In this document: positions 27,088 to 35,649 of the stretch, piece after piece
Layout of the letters: each line of letters starts with the position of its first letter
How positions within the stretch are numbered: the stretch's first letter is position 1
NCBI GenBank assembly: GCA_902825945.1
Contig: CADECY010000031.1
Coordinates: 1-64,000 of the forward strand
Direction of reading: 5' to 3'
DNA from: an uncultured Acidobacteriota bacterium
Lineage (GTDB): Bacteria; Acidobacteriota; Terriglobia; Bryobacterales; Bryobacteraceae
Length of the DNA stretch: 64,000 bases
Made by a program: the position numbers and the translations under genes
Notes under the pieces: model-generated
The model's input: only the letters and a program-made list of their open reading frames with translations
Database searches by the model: none
What the model was told of the DNA's origin: nothing

Positions 27088-28308
27088 TCAGCCGGTGCGC
27101 GGCCTTTCCGGAAAGAGATTCGGCATCCATCGCGCCGCCAACTCTGCCGGAAACGCGAGGCGCAGTGGATGGAGATGGCTCTCGGAAACGATGACGCCCC
27201 GGTCGATCAGTGCCGCCGCGATTCTCCGGGCTTGGCGCTCTCCCGTCCCGGTGACAGCCTCGAGATCACCCCGCGCCAACGATCCCCGGAACAGGATCGC
27301 CTCCAGAATTGTCGAAGCCCGTCCGGGCAGCAATCCCATACGGACCTCTTCTTCCGCCCAGAGCAGCACTCGGGTTCGGAGGACATCCGGCTGCATGAGG
27401 CTCTCCATGAACGCGACCTGATCGAGGCAGACCTGGAGAAAGAACCGGGTGAAGTCCGCCAAAGCGGCTTCGCTCAGTGAGCCTCTTCCATCGAAAGGAC
27501 CCCGCCGGCTCTCGTCGCATTGGGCCAGAAGCGACTTGTATCGATCGACATTGCGCGCGAGTCCCCTCGACACGGACCACAGGGCTCCCGTATCGAGCGC
27601 GTCCAGAAGCATCGCGTGCGACATCAAGCGAGCGACCCTTCCGTTGCCGTCGAGGAACGGGTGGATCCACGTGAAGCGGTGGTGGGCCGCCGCCGCGGAT
27701 ACGATCATCTCGGCTTTGCCCAGGCTTCCATAGACTTGTTCGAAGCGATCGAGGAATCTCGGGACCGCTCCCGGACTGATCGCCACGTGCTGCCCGACAG
27801 CGACATCGCGCTTGCGGATGTCGCCAGGAACCACTCGTACGCGTTCTCCCGATTTCGGGTCCGCCACCCATAACAGGTCGTCGGGGAGCAACTCTCCGAA
27901 CCGGCGGTGGATCTCGCACAAACCGTCTCGCGACACCGCGCGCCGCGCCGGCAGGCCACCCGCGTCCATCCACTCCTGGACGGAGATGTGCGCCTTGGCC
28001 TCGAGTTGCAGATCCCGCTTGCGCGAGTCTTGGCTGTAGTCTCCCCTCAGCGCCTGCTCGATCTCCACGGGGTGCGTATCATGGCCTTCGATGAGATTCG
28101 AGTAGTAGCAGTTCATCGAGCGGACCAGCCCCGCGAGCGAACTCACCATGCTCGATGGCAGGCTCCGCCGGAAGCCCTCGGCGGCCTTCGCCAGATCGAC
28201 CGCCAAGTCGGTGATCGCGGGCCGGTGACTCGACGAGTCTCCGAGCCGCAGAGGCTCCATCGAGCCGGGCAACTCGTCCCGGTCGACCGCTGAAATGTCC
28301 GCCTTCAT
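27088..28308 (-). CDS. Fic family protein (class II) with C-terminal winged-helix-like domain
   Basis: A 406-residue Fic enzyme, expected to transfer AMP to a protein hydroxyl. The active-site motif HPFLDGNGRVAR spans residues 216-227 and is complete. An N-terminal inhibitory helix motif S/TxxxEG/N is visible as Ser70 to Gly75 (SNLIEG), the class II arrangement that auto-inhibits. The last 80 residues (RASTILEAILFRG, DLEAVTGTGERQARR, GVIVSESHLHPL) have the spacing of a winged helix, as in SoFic-type proteins. A possible promoter (TGTACA at 28354-28349 and GATAAT at 28331-28326, 17-base spacer) is flanked by regularly spaced ATGTCCG repeats, which suggests autoregulation. Confidence 0.88.
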   Translation of the reverse strand: MKADISAVDRDELPGSMEPLRLGDSSSHRPAITDLAVDLAKAAEGFRRSLPSSMVSSLAGLVRSMNCYYSNLIEGHDTHPVEIEQALRGDYSQDSRKRDLQLEAKAHISVQEWMDAGGLPARRAVSRDGLCEIHRRFGELLPDDLLWVADPKSGERVRVVPGDIRKRDVAVGQHVAISPGAVPRFLDRFEQVYGSLGKAEMIVSAAAAHHRFTWIHPFLDGNGRVARLMSHAMLLDALDTGALWSVSRGLARNVDRYKSLLAQCDESRRGPFDGRGSLSEAALADFTRFFLQVCLDQVAFMESLMQPDVLRTRVLLWAEEEVRMGLLPGRASTILEAILFRGSLARGDLEAVTGTGERQARRIAAALIDRGVIVSESHLHPLRLAFPAELAARWMPNLFPERPRTG

Positions 28309-28403
28309 GTCCGGTTCCGAAAACTATTATCTCATTTTATTTGTATTATGTACATAGCCTTAGCGAGATTCCATGTCCGCTGAAATGTCCGGTTTGATGT
28401 CCG
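28295..28403. repeat. Five ATGTCCG repeats on 12-base spacing around the fic promoter
   Basis: ATGTCCG occurs at 28295, 28307, 28373, 28385 and 28397. Spacing within each group is exactly 12 bases. A 15-mer (CCGCTGAAATGTCCG) is repeated at 28287-28301 and 28377-28391. The groups flank an AT-rich segment holding the candidate fic promoter. One group overlaps the fic start codon, and the other lies between the promoter and the divergent DUF1501 gene. They may be operator iterons. Confidence 0.55.
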
Positions 28404-28455
28404 CCTCCTGAACAGGCGCTCAGGAGACCCTCCCACTAGCCAGCACATTCGTGAT

Positions 28456-29868
28456 ATGACAGTGGACATGGTTCCGCTCCGACCCATGTCCCGCCGTGCG
28501 GCTCTCCGTCAAGCCGCCGCCGGATTCGGCCTCCTCGGACTCCGCGGCGTCCTCTCCGCCGAGACCGCGAATCCGCTCGCCCCGAAGGCTCCCCATTTCG
28601 CTCCCCGCGTGAAGCGCGTCATCTTCCTCTTCATGCACGGCGGACCCTCGTCCATCGACACCTTCGATCCCAAGGAGCGGCTCGTCCGCGATCACGGCAA
28701 GCCGGTCCCCTTCAAGCGCGGACTCACTTTCGGCGAAGGTGCCGTTCGCGGACTCATGAAGCCGCTGTGGGAGTACAAGAACCACGGACAAAGCGGAACT
28801 CCGGTCAGCGCGCTGTTCCCGAATGTCGGCAAGTGCGCGGACGATCTCTGCGTAGTCCGCTCGATGGTTGGCGACGGCGTTGACCACGGCGCGGCGCTGC
28901 TACAACTCCACACCGGAGTCTTCCAGTTCAAGCGCCCGAGCATGGGCTCGTGGGTGCTCTACGGACTCGGCACCGAGAATCAGAATCTGCCCGGATTCAT
29001 CACAATCAAGCCCTCGCTCGGCCACGGCGGCGCCAATAACTGGGCATCGAGCTTTCTGCCCGGACACTTCCAGGGGACCGCGATCGGTAACTCCGGCATG
29101 AAAGCGGAAGAGATCGCGAAGGAGCCCGTGCCCTACATGATCTCGCGCGGACTGCCCGCCGAGCATCAGCGCTTCGAACTCGACATGCTGCAGAAGATCA
29201 ACCAGCGGCACGCCGAGCGCAACGAGCACGATCCGGAACTCGATGCGCGCATCTCCGCGCTCGAACTCGCCTTCCGCATGCAAATCAAAGCTCCGGAGGC
29301 GTTCGAGGTGGAGCGAGAATCGGAGGCGACCAAGCGCCTCTACGGCATGGACAACGAAACCACGCGCGACTTCGGCTGGCAATGCCTGCTCGCGCGCCGG
29401 CTCTCCGAACGTGGTGTCCGGTTCGTGCAGTGCTCGCATTCTTATAAGTGGGATCAGCACAGCGAACTCGAGAAACTTCACACGAAGAACGCGGCGGAAG
29501 TCGACTTGCCGATCGCGGGCCTGCTGAAGGATCTCAAGGCTCGCGGACTCTTCAGCGAAACGCTCGTCATCTGGGGCGGGGAGTTCGGCCGGACTCCGTG
29601 GGCGCAAGGCGCCGACGGCCGCGACCACAATCCTTACGGTTACACGATCTGGATGGCAGGCGCGGGCGTCAAGCCCGGATTCATCTACGGCGCGACGGAC
29701 GAGTTCGGCTATCACGCCGCCGAGAACCGGATGCACCTGCACGATCTCCATGCCACGCTGCTCCACATGATGGGCATCGATCACTTGCGCCTTACGCACC
29801 GATCCGCCGGACGCGACTTCCGCCTCACCGATGTCGCGGGCAGCGTCCATCAGGGGTTCCTTTCGTGA
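28456..29868 (+). CDS. DUF1501 domain protein, Tat-exported (1)
   Basis: About 470 residues. The N-terminus (RPMSRRAALRQAAAGFGLLGL) is a twin-arginine signal. The DUF1501 domain belongs to the alkaline-phosphatase/sulfatase-like superfamily. Its features are VIFLFMHGGPSSIDTFD near the start, VIWGGEFGRTPW in the second half, and the closing HDLHATLLHMMGID. DUF1501 proteins in Planctomycetes and Acidobacteria are encoded next to PSD1/DUF1549/DUF1553 proteins, as here, where the next gene overlaps by GTGA. They are presumed to work outside the cytoplasm on polysaccharide or sulfated material, but no activity is established. Translation may begin at ATG 28468 or 28486 instead. Confidence 0.88.
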   Translation: MTVDMVPLRPMSRRAALRQAAAGFGLLGLRGVLSAETANPLAPKAPHFAPRVKRVIFLFMHGGPSSIDTFDPKERLVRDHGKPVPFKRGLTFGEGAVRGLMKPLWEYKNHGQSGTPVSALFPNVGKCADDLCVVRSMVGDGVDHGAALLQLHTGVFQFKRPSMGSWVLYGLGTENQNLPGFITIKPSLGHGGANNWASSFLPGHFQGTAIGNSGMKAEEIAKEPVPYMISRGLPAEHQRFELDMLQKINQRHAERNEHDPELDARISALELAFRMQIKAPEAFEVERESEATKRLYGMDNETTRDFGWQCLLARRLSERGVRFVQCSHSYKWDQHSELEKLHTKNAAEVDLPIAGLLKDLKARGLFSETLVIWGGEFGRTPWAQGADGRDHNPYGYTIWMAGAGVKPGFIYGATDEFGYHAAENRMHLHDLHATLLHMMGIDHLRLTHRSAGRDFRLTDVAGSVHQGFLS

Positions 29869-32519
29869 GGCGGCTCGCGTGGCTTGCCGTCGCGGTTCCG
29901 CTCGCCGCGCAATCGGATTCGGCGGAGTTCTTCGAGAAGAAGGTCCGGCCGCTGTTCGCCGAGAAGTGCCAGCAATGCCACGGCCCAAAAGCCCGGATGG
30001 CGGGACTGAATCTGGCGACCGCCGACGGACTCGCGGGCCTCGTCACGCCGGGCGATCCATCGGCGAGCCGCCTATATCAGGCGCTGAGTTACACGGAGAA
30101 AGTCAAGATGCCGCCCGCCGGCAAGCTCTCGGATCCCGAGCGAGACGTAGTCAAGGCGTGGATCGAGCAGGGCGCGGCTTGGCCGAAGTCCGCTGTATCC
30201 GAACAGACGAAGACGAGCGGACCGAAGCACTGGGCCTTCCAGCCGATCACGCGGCCGTCGCCACCGAAGGTGAAGGACGAAGCGTGGGTCCGCGACCCGA
30301 TTGACCGCTTCATCCTCGCCGGACTCGAAGCCAAGGGCCTGAAGCCCGCCCCGCCCGTGGACAAGCTCGCGCTGCTGCGGCGCGTCACGCTCGATCTCAC
30401 CGGACTCACGCCCACGCTCGAGGAGATCAACGCGTTCCGCGCCGATACGTCGGCGAGCGCCTATGAAAAGGTGATCGAGCGGCTGCTCTCCTCTCCGCGA
30501 TACGGCGAGCGCTGGGGCCGCCACTGGCTCGACATCGCGCGCATGGCCGATTCCACCGGAATGGATGAGGACAACCTCTATCCGCACGCGTGGCGCTATC
30601 GCGACTTCGTGATTCGATCGTTCAACGAAGGCGTTCCGATCGACCGCTTCATCCATCAGCAGATCGCGGGTGACCTGCTTCCCGCCGCGTCGAAAGAGGA
30701 ACGCGGGCGCAACCTGACGGCAACGGGCCTGCTCGCGCTCGGCCCGCGGGCGCTTGCGCAGCAGGATCGGCTTCAGGAGGTCTACGACATCGTCGACGAG
30801 CAGATCGACACGGTGTCGAAGGTGTTCCTCGGACTCACGGTTTCCTGCGCGCGCTGTCACGATCATAAGTTCGACCCGATTCTGACGAGCGATTACTATG
30901 GGCTCGCGTCGATCTTCGCGTCCACGCGCCAGTTCCGGAACTACGGCCGCCCGGGTTCGATTTCCTACATGCATTACGAAGGCGTCGACGAGGACGCATA
31001 CGCGAAATACGAACTCCATCGCCGCCGCATGTACGCCAAGCAACTCGAGATGGAAGACGCGCTGGCAGAGGATTCGGGCCGTGACTGGGCGCCGTTGCGG
31101 TTGAAGGTGGGCGATGCGCTGAAGGCCGCGTTCCAGGTGATGCGCGCGGGCGCCGATCCGGGCAAGGCGGCGAACGACCACGCGATCGATGTGCGCCACC
31201 TCGAGAAGTGGGTGAAGTGGCTGAAGACGGCGAAGCTCGACAAGTTCGATCAGGCAACGGCGGAAACGATCGGCCGCGTGGCCGAAGAGCTCGACAAGGA
31301 GTACAACGCGGCGGCCACCAAGTGGGATCAGTCGCTCGACGGCTGGCGGAGCCGCATGGCAAAGGAAGTACTGCAGGACCGCGCGCTGCCCGAGCGGCCG
31401 AAGCCCGACATGGAGAAGTTCTTCGGCAAGGCGACCTTCAACGGTGGTCCGATGGACGTGGGCGAGTCCGGTCGAGTGAAACTGCTGCGGCTTGAGTACG
31501 AACAGTTTTCGAAGACGCTGCCCACCGAACCACCGCTGGTAAGCGCGGTGGTGGATGGCCCGAGTATCGACCAACGGATCTTCGTGCGCGGCAATCTGAA
31601 CAATCTGGGCGAGCCCGTGGCGAAACATTTTCCGGTGGTTTTGGCGGGCGAGAATCAGCCGAAGGTGAAGTCCGGGAGCGGACGGCGCGAACTGGCGGAC
31701 TGGCTCACCAGCCGCGACAATCCGCTCACCGCGCGCGTCTTCGTGAATCGCGTCTGGCTGTGGCACACAGGCGAGGCGCTGGTCCGCACGCCGAGTAACT
31801 GGGGTAAGACGGGCGAGAAGCCCACGAATCCCGAACTGCTCGATCACCTGGCGAGCCGGTTCGTGGAGGGCGGCTGGAAACTGCGCGACCTGCATCGCGC
31901 GATCCTGCTCTCGAACACGTATCGCATGGGCACACACTCCTCGCGCGAGGCTCGCGACGCCGACCCGAACAACCGGCTCTTCTCGCGCTTCCCGCGCACG
32001 CGGATGTCGATCGAGCAGATCCGCGACAGCTATCTTGCCTTGTCCGGCACGCTCGATTCGACCCTGGGCGGCCAATTACTGAATTCGAGCGGCGGGAAAC
32101 GCCAGAAAGTGGACGCGGACGAGATCAAACGCCGGACCCTCTATCTGCCCGTGCGCCGTGGCAGCATTCCGCCGCTGCTCGCGACGTTCGATTTCGGCGA
32201 CGCGACGACGCCCGGCGAGGCTCGCGCGCGGACCAACGTCGCTCCGCAAGCCCTCTTTATCCGCAATAGCAAATTCGCCGTGGAGCGTGCCCGCGAGTTC
32301 GCCGCGCGGCTGCTCGCTGATGCCGCGCTCACCGATTCGCAGCGGGTGGAGCGTGCCTATCTGATGGCGTTGACGCGCGTGCCGGAATCGGGGGAAGTGG
32401 ACGAGTCGCTGAGCTACATCGGGTCGCTCGAGAAGCGGCTGGGTGGTGAAGAGGCTCGGGCGGCGGCGTGGCGGAGTTTCTGCCATGTGCTGATGTCGGC
32501 GAACGAGTTTCTCTACTGA
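29865..32519 (+). CDS. PSD1-type cytochrome c / DUF1549 / DUF1553 protein (1)
   Basis: 884 residues from GTG 29865, which overlaps the DUF1501 stop. A short signal peptide (AWLAVAVPLAAQ) precedes a cytochrome-c-like domain with heme site Cys35-x-x-Cys38-His39 (CQQCH). DUF1549 follows (DRFILAGLEAKG, RRVTLDLTGLTP). It contains a second heme-like motif CARCH in VSCARCHDHKFDP, then a middle region with charged helices, and DUF1553 at the end (NPLTARVFVNRVW, NWGKTGEKPTNPELLDHL). The frame is open further upstream to 29448, but that part is antisense or shadow coding. It probably forms an exported partner of the DUF1501 protein; electron transfer or substrate capture is conjecture. Confidence 0.88.
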   Translation: MRRLAWLAVAVPLAAQSDSAEFFEKKVRPLFAEKCQQCHGPKARMAGLNLATADGLAGLVTPGDPSASRLYQALSYTEKVKMPPAGKLSDPERDVVKAWIEQGAAWPKSAVSEQTKTSGPKHWAFQPITRPSPPKVKDEAWVRDPIDRFILAGLEAKGLKPAPPVDKLALLRRVTLDLTGLTPTLEEINAFRADTSASAYEKVIERLLSSPRYGERWGRHWLDIARMADSTGMDEDNLYPHAWRYRDFVIRSFNEGVPIDRFIHQQIAGDLLPAASKEERGRNLTATGLLALGPRALAQQDRLQEVYDIVDEQIDTVSKVFLGLTVSCARCHDHKFDPILTSDYYGLASIFASTRQFRNYGRPGSISYMHYEGVDEDAYAKYELHRRRMYAKQLEMEDALAEDSGRDWAPLRLKVGDALKAAFQVMRAGADPGKAANDHAIDVRHLEKWVKWLKTAKLDKFDQATAETIGRVAEELDKEYNAAATKWDQSLDGWRSRMAKEVLQDRALPERPKPDMEKFFGKATFNGGPMDVGESGRVKLLRLEYEQFSKTLPTEPPLVSAVVDGPSIDQRIFVRGNLNNLGEPVAKHFPVVLAGENQPKVKSGSGRRELADWLTSRDNPLTARVFVNRVWLWHTGEALVRTPSNWGKTGEKPTNPELLDHLASRFVEGGWKLRDLHRAILLSNTYRMGTHSSREARDADPNNRLFSRFPRTRMSIEQIRDSYLALSGTLDSTLGGQLLNSSGGKRQKVDADEIKRRTLYLPVRRGSIPPLLATFDFGDATTPGEARARTNVAPQALFIRNSKFAVERAREFAARLLADAALTDSQRVERAYLMALTRVPESGEVDESLSYIGSLEKRLGGEEARAAAWRSFCHVLMSANEFLY

Positions 32520-32553
32520 GGCCGATGGTAAGCTGAGAGCTCGCGCCGCCGCG

Positions 32554-33714
32554 ATGCCCCGCGTCTTCATCAGTTACAGCCACGACAGCGATTCGCACAA
32601 GGATCGGGTGCGGGCGCTTGCGGATCGTTTGCGCGGGGATGGGCTCGAGGTGGTGATCGACCAGGACTTTGGCGGAGGGCCGGGCCCTGGGTTCCAGTTG
32701 TGGTCCGAGCAAGAACTGAAGCGGGCTGACCGGGTCTTGATGGTTTGCACCGCGTCGTACCGCCGCCGGTACGACGGTGACGAAGCGCCCGGCGTCGGAC
32801 TCGGCGTGCTTTTCGAGGCGCGAGTGATCCGTCGGCTGCTGTATGACGCTGGCGGGATCAATGAGAAGTTCCGGACGATCCTCTTCGACGGGGGCGACGC
32901 GGATATTCCGCTAACACTGAAGGACTACCGCAGCTTTCGCATCGACGCCGAGTACGATCGATTACTGCTGTGGCTGGTTGGAACGGCGACCGTTCCTGGC
33001 GGCGCGGCAGTCGCGCATGCGACACCTTGGCCATCGGCTTCACACGGACACCGGCCCGTACTCGCCGATCGCAAGGAAGAGTTCGAAATCTTCGAACGTA
33101 TGATCACCGGACAATCGCGCGAGCGCATCCTGCTGCTCCAGGGCGCGAGCGGTTCCGGGAAGACCACACTCGCTACCGAACTCTGCAAGTATGCCCGCGA
33201 GTTGCGGGTCCTTTGCGCCAATGCGGACCTGAAGGGCTGTCCGACTCAGGCAGCTACACTCAGCTTGCTCAAAATGCGTTTGGGCACTGGCCACTTCGCG
33301 ACGGCGCCGAGCCTGGATGATCTGCTCCACGAGCTGCGCCGGGCGGAGCGTCCTGTCCTGCTGGCGCTCGACACGTTCGAGTCCGCGTCCGACGAGACGG
33401 CGCAATGGACGGAGCGTTGCCTGCAGATGGTCGAGGACTTGCCCTTCGTGGTGGCAATGATCAGCGGACAGCGCGTGCCGGATGCCAGTAGGGCTGGGTG
33501 GCGGCTGCTCGCCAGCCCGCACCAACTGGAGCCGATTAGCGATGTTGCGGACTGGGTCAACTACGCTCGTGCGGCGTGGCCCGGCGTCGCCTTCGACGTG
33601 AAGCACATCGAGTCCCTCGTTTTCGGAACTCGCGGCAACCCGGCTCTTCTCGGATCGCTCCTGTCGAACCTGATGAACCGGCTGCCGCGCGCGACAGCGG
33701 GAGGCGGGCCGTGA
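32554..33714 (+). CDS. SEFIR domain - STAND-type NTPase (effector/NTPase half of a split immune receptor)
   Basis: 386 residues. Residues 3-145 form a SEFIR domain, TIR-related, starting VFISYSHDSDSHKDRVRALA with GLEVVIDQD and LFEARVIRRLL. Glu88 is the best candidate for an NADase-type catalytic residue. Residues 170-380 are a P-loop NTPase of the STAND class: Walker A GASGSGKTT at 197-205 (Lys203), Walker B VLLALDTFE with Asp273, and a final RGNPALLGSLL corresponding to the GxP sensor helix. The protein stops there, without the winged helix and repeats that normally follow. Those are encoded by the next gene, which overlaps as GTGA. Known bacterial SEFIR proteins act in anti-phage NAD depletion; by analogy this pair may be a defence system. 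Confidence 0.85.
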   Translation: MPRVFISYSHDSDSHKDRVRALADRLRGDGLEVVIDQDFGGGPGPGFQLWSEQELKRADRVLMVCTASYRRRYDGDEAPGVGLGVLFEARVIRRLLYDAGGINEKFRTILFDGGDADIPLTLKDYRSFRIDAEYDRLLLWLVGTATVPGGAAVAHATPWPSASHGHRPVLADRKEEFEIFERMITGQSRERILLLQGASGSGKTTLATELCKYARELRVLCANADLKGCPTQAATLSLLKMRLGTGHFATAPSLDDLLHELRRAERPVLLALDTFESASDETAQWTERCLQMVEDLPFVVAMISGQRVPDASRAGWRLLASPHQLEPISDVADWVNYARAAWPGVAFDVKHIESLVFGTRGNPALLGSLLSNLMNRLPRATAGGGP

Positions 33715-35282
33715 CGGTAGACGAGATTCTCCGCAAGATTGAAGCCGCTCGAGGCGATCCGGCGATGCTCGCGCTGACCACGGCCGAAATCGTGCTCGAC
33801 GGCCGGCCGGGTCTCCGGGAGGCCTTCGAGGCGGCGGCGATTGCTCACTGGTTCGACGCGCGAGTGCTGTCAGTTCTGTTGGAAGCAGATCCGCTCGAGG
33901 CAGCGGACCTCTACGAACAGATGAAGACACTGCCGATGGTCGAGAGCTTCGAGGCACGCGACGGGCACAACGTACATGAGGCGACGCGGCTCGCGGTCCG
34001 GTTGCGAATGAAGCGGGAGGATCCCGCCTGGTTCCAGACGCTCTCGGCGCGAGCGGCGAAATGTTGGACGAGCGACGAACCAGAATATCTGATCGAGGTT
34101 CTTTTCCACCGGCTGTCGGCGAACCCGGAAGCGGCTGCGAGTGAACTGACCGCGGCCTTCAAGCGATGGGAACGCGAGGGCCGAGATGAGCCGCGGCAAG
34201 CCCTGGGCGTGATGCTCGAGGAACTGGTACGGTTCCCGCTCGACGCCTCCGCGCGGACAAGAGTCCTTTACCTCTACTGCCGGATTTGGGTTCGGCGGGT
34301 TCCGCTGGTCGAACTCGAGCTTGTTGCACGGGAACTGGTTGAGATGGCTCATCGCGTCGAAGGTGACCAGCAACAGGCAGAGTGTCACGCGCTGCTGGGA
34401 GACATCCTTCAAGCGCAAGGGCGAGTCGAGGCTGCTGTGATCGAGTTCGAGACCTACCGGCGGATCCTGGCCGGGTTGGTCGCCCGTGAACCTGAAAATG
34501 CGGCGGCGCAACGCGAACTGTCGGTGTCGCACAGCAGAATCGGCGGCATTCACGAAAGGCGTAGCCGCTGGGCGGAAGCGCTGGCTGAGTACGAGTCGAG
34601 CAGACGGATCAGGGAAAGGCTCACGGCGCGCGATCCGGCCAATACAGACTGGCAGCGAGACCTTTCCGTCGCGCACAGTCACGCCGGCAGGATGTATGAG
34701 ACGCAGGGCAATCTGGTGCAAGCGCTAGCCGAGTTCAAATCGCACAGGCGTATCGTGGAAGGCCTGATCGCCCGAGACCCGCTCAATTCGAGATTGCAGC
34801 GCGATTTGGCCGCCTCTCACAGGTCGATCGGCAAGGTTTACGAGAAGCAGGAGAGCTTGGCCGAAGCGCTGGCGGAGTTCAAGATGTGCAAGCGGATCAT
34901 TGAAGAGCTCGCGGAGCGCGACCCAGCGAACCTGGGGTTGCGGGGGGATCTCTCGGCGTCAAAATACAATGTCGCTGAAGTATACGTGAAGCAGGACCGG
35001 CTAGCGGACGCTCTCGACGAGTTCGAGGCGAACAAGCAAATCATCTCTGATCTCACCGCACTCGACCCCGGCAATGCGGATTGGCAGCATCACCTGTCGG
35101 TATCGTGTTGGTGGATGGCGAGGCTGTTCTGGAGGAAAGGCGACAAAGTCCGGGCACTCGCCGAAGCTCGATACGCCGCCGCCATCCTCAGCCGGCTGAC
35201 AGCGATCGATCCTTCCAATGTTCAATGGGAAAGCGCCTGGATTGGTGTCCGCGATCTGATCGGCGAACTCGAAGCCGCCTGA
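33711..35282 (+). CDS. Winged-helix/TPR protein, sensor half of the split SEFIR-STAND receptor
   Basis: 523 residues from GTG 33711, overlapping the SEFIR-STAND stop by four bases. Residues 1-150 resemble the winged-helix region that follows a STAND NTPase (FEAAAIAHWFDARVLSVLL, LPMVESFEARDGHNVHEATR). Residues 225-515 are TPR-like repeats of exactly 48 residues. The opening motifs REPEN, RDPAN, RDPLN, RDPAN, LDPGN and IDPSN fall at 259, 307, 355, 403, 451 and 499, each followed by xxxQRDLSxxH-type helices. Such repeats normally sense ligands or oligomerise. The protein has no enzymatic motif. A programmed or accidental frameshift joining it to the upstream protein cannot be excluded. Confidence 0.82.
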   Translation: MTVDEILRKIEAARGDPAMLALTTAEIVLDGRPGLREAFEAAAIAHWFDARVLSVLLEADPLEAADLYEQMKTLPMVESFEARDGHNVHEATRLAVRLRMKREDPAWFQTLSARAAKCWTSDEPEYLIEVLFHRLSANPEAAASELTAAFKRWEREGRDEPRQALGVMLEELVRFPLDASARTRVLYLYCRIWVRRVPLVELELVARELVEMAHRVEGDQQQAECHALLGDILQAQGRVEAAVIEFETYRRILAGLVAREPENAAAQRELSVSHSRIGGIHERRSRWAEALAEYESSRRIRERLTARDPANTDWQRDLSVAHSHAGRMYETQGNLVQALAEFKSHRRIVEGLIARDPLNSRLQRDLAASHRSIGKVYEKQESLAEALAEFKMCKRIIEELAERDPANLGLRGDLSASKYNVAEVYVKQDRLADALDEFEANKQIISDLTALDPGNADWQHHLSVSCWWMARLFWRKGDKVRALAEARYAAAILSRLTAIDPSNVQWESAWIGVRDLIGELEAA

Positions 35283-35292
35283 CTCCTAACGA

Positions 35293-35649
35293 TCAGCCTC
35301 CCGACGAACGAACCCGAAGCGCGCCCTTCGACACAACCGAGAAGCAACCAGCCAACTCCATGCCGTGGGCAGCGACGACAAGGGCGACGCGTTCCGCCTT
35401 TTCGATGTCGGTCGCTCCGCGCATCCGGATCAGAAGTACTCCGGAGTGAGGCATGCCATGGCGATAGACAAGCTCTCCAAAGTCTTTGTCTCCCGTGATG
35501 AGAAGCGAGTCATCTTGCTGCGCCGAGTGTAGGACGGCGATGTCGGTGATGCCAGGGCTGGTTTCCGCAATGAACGCCACGTCGTGGCCGTTCGCGCGAA
35601 GGCGATCGACAATCTCCTTGTCGACGCTTTCGTCCGCGAGGATCTTCAC
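35293..35649 (-). CDS. DUF5615 PIN-like toxin
   Basis: A 118-residue PIN-like nuclease-fold protein of the Mut7-C/DUF5615 group. It begins KILADESVDKEIVDRLR, with Asp and Glu at positions 6-7, and has LLITGDKDFGELV with the second acidic cluster. These acidic residues would bind the metal for RNA cleavage. Its start codon overlaps the stop of the DUF433 gene (ATGA), the standard order for this toxin-antitoxin type. It converges on the SEFIR/TPR operon with only ten bases between the stops. Confidence 0.85.
   Translation of the reverse strand: MKILADESVDKEIVDRLRANGHDVAFIAETSPGITDIAVLHSAQQDDSLLITGDKDFGELVYRHGMPHSGVLLIRMRGATDIEKAERVALVVAAHGMELAGCFSVVSKGALRVRSSGG

Noticed and set aside
28377..28420. 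Short minus-strand frame reading ADIKPDISADMESR near fic
   Set aside because: It has no start codon and is closed by stops on both sides. It is better explained by the ATGTCCG repeats.
29448..29864. Upstream extension of the PSD1 reading frame
   Set aside because: It lies fully inside the DUF1501 gene in another frame. The signal peptide starts at GTG 29865 with the usual overlap.
30072..32075. Open frame of 667 codons antisense to the PSD1 gene
   Set aside because: The plus strand carries heme motifs and DUF1549/DUF1553. The antisense frame is Arg/His/Gln-rich low-information sequence typical of shadow coding.
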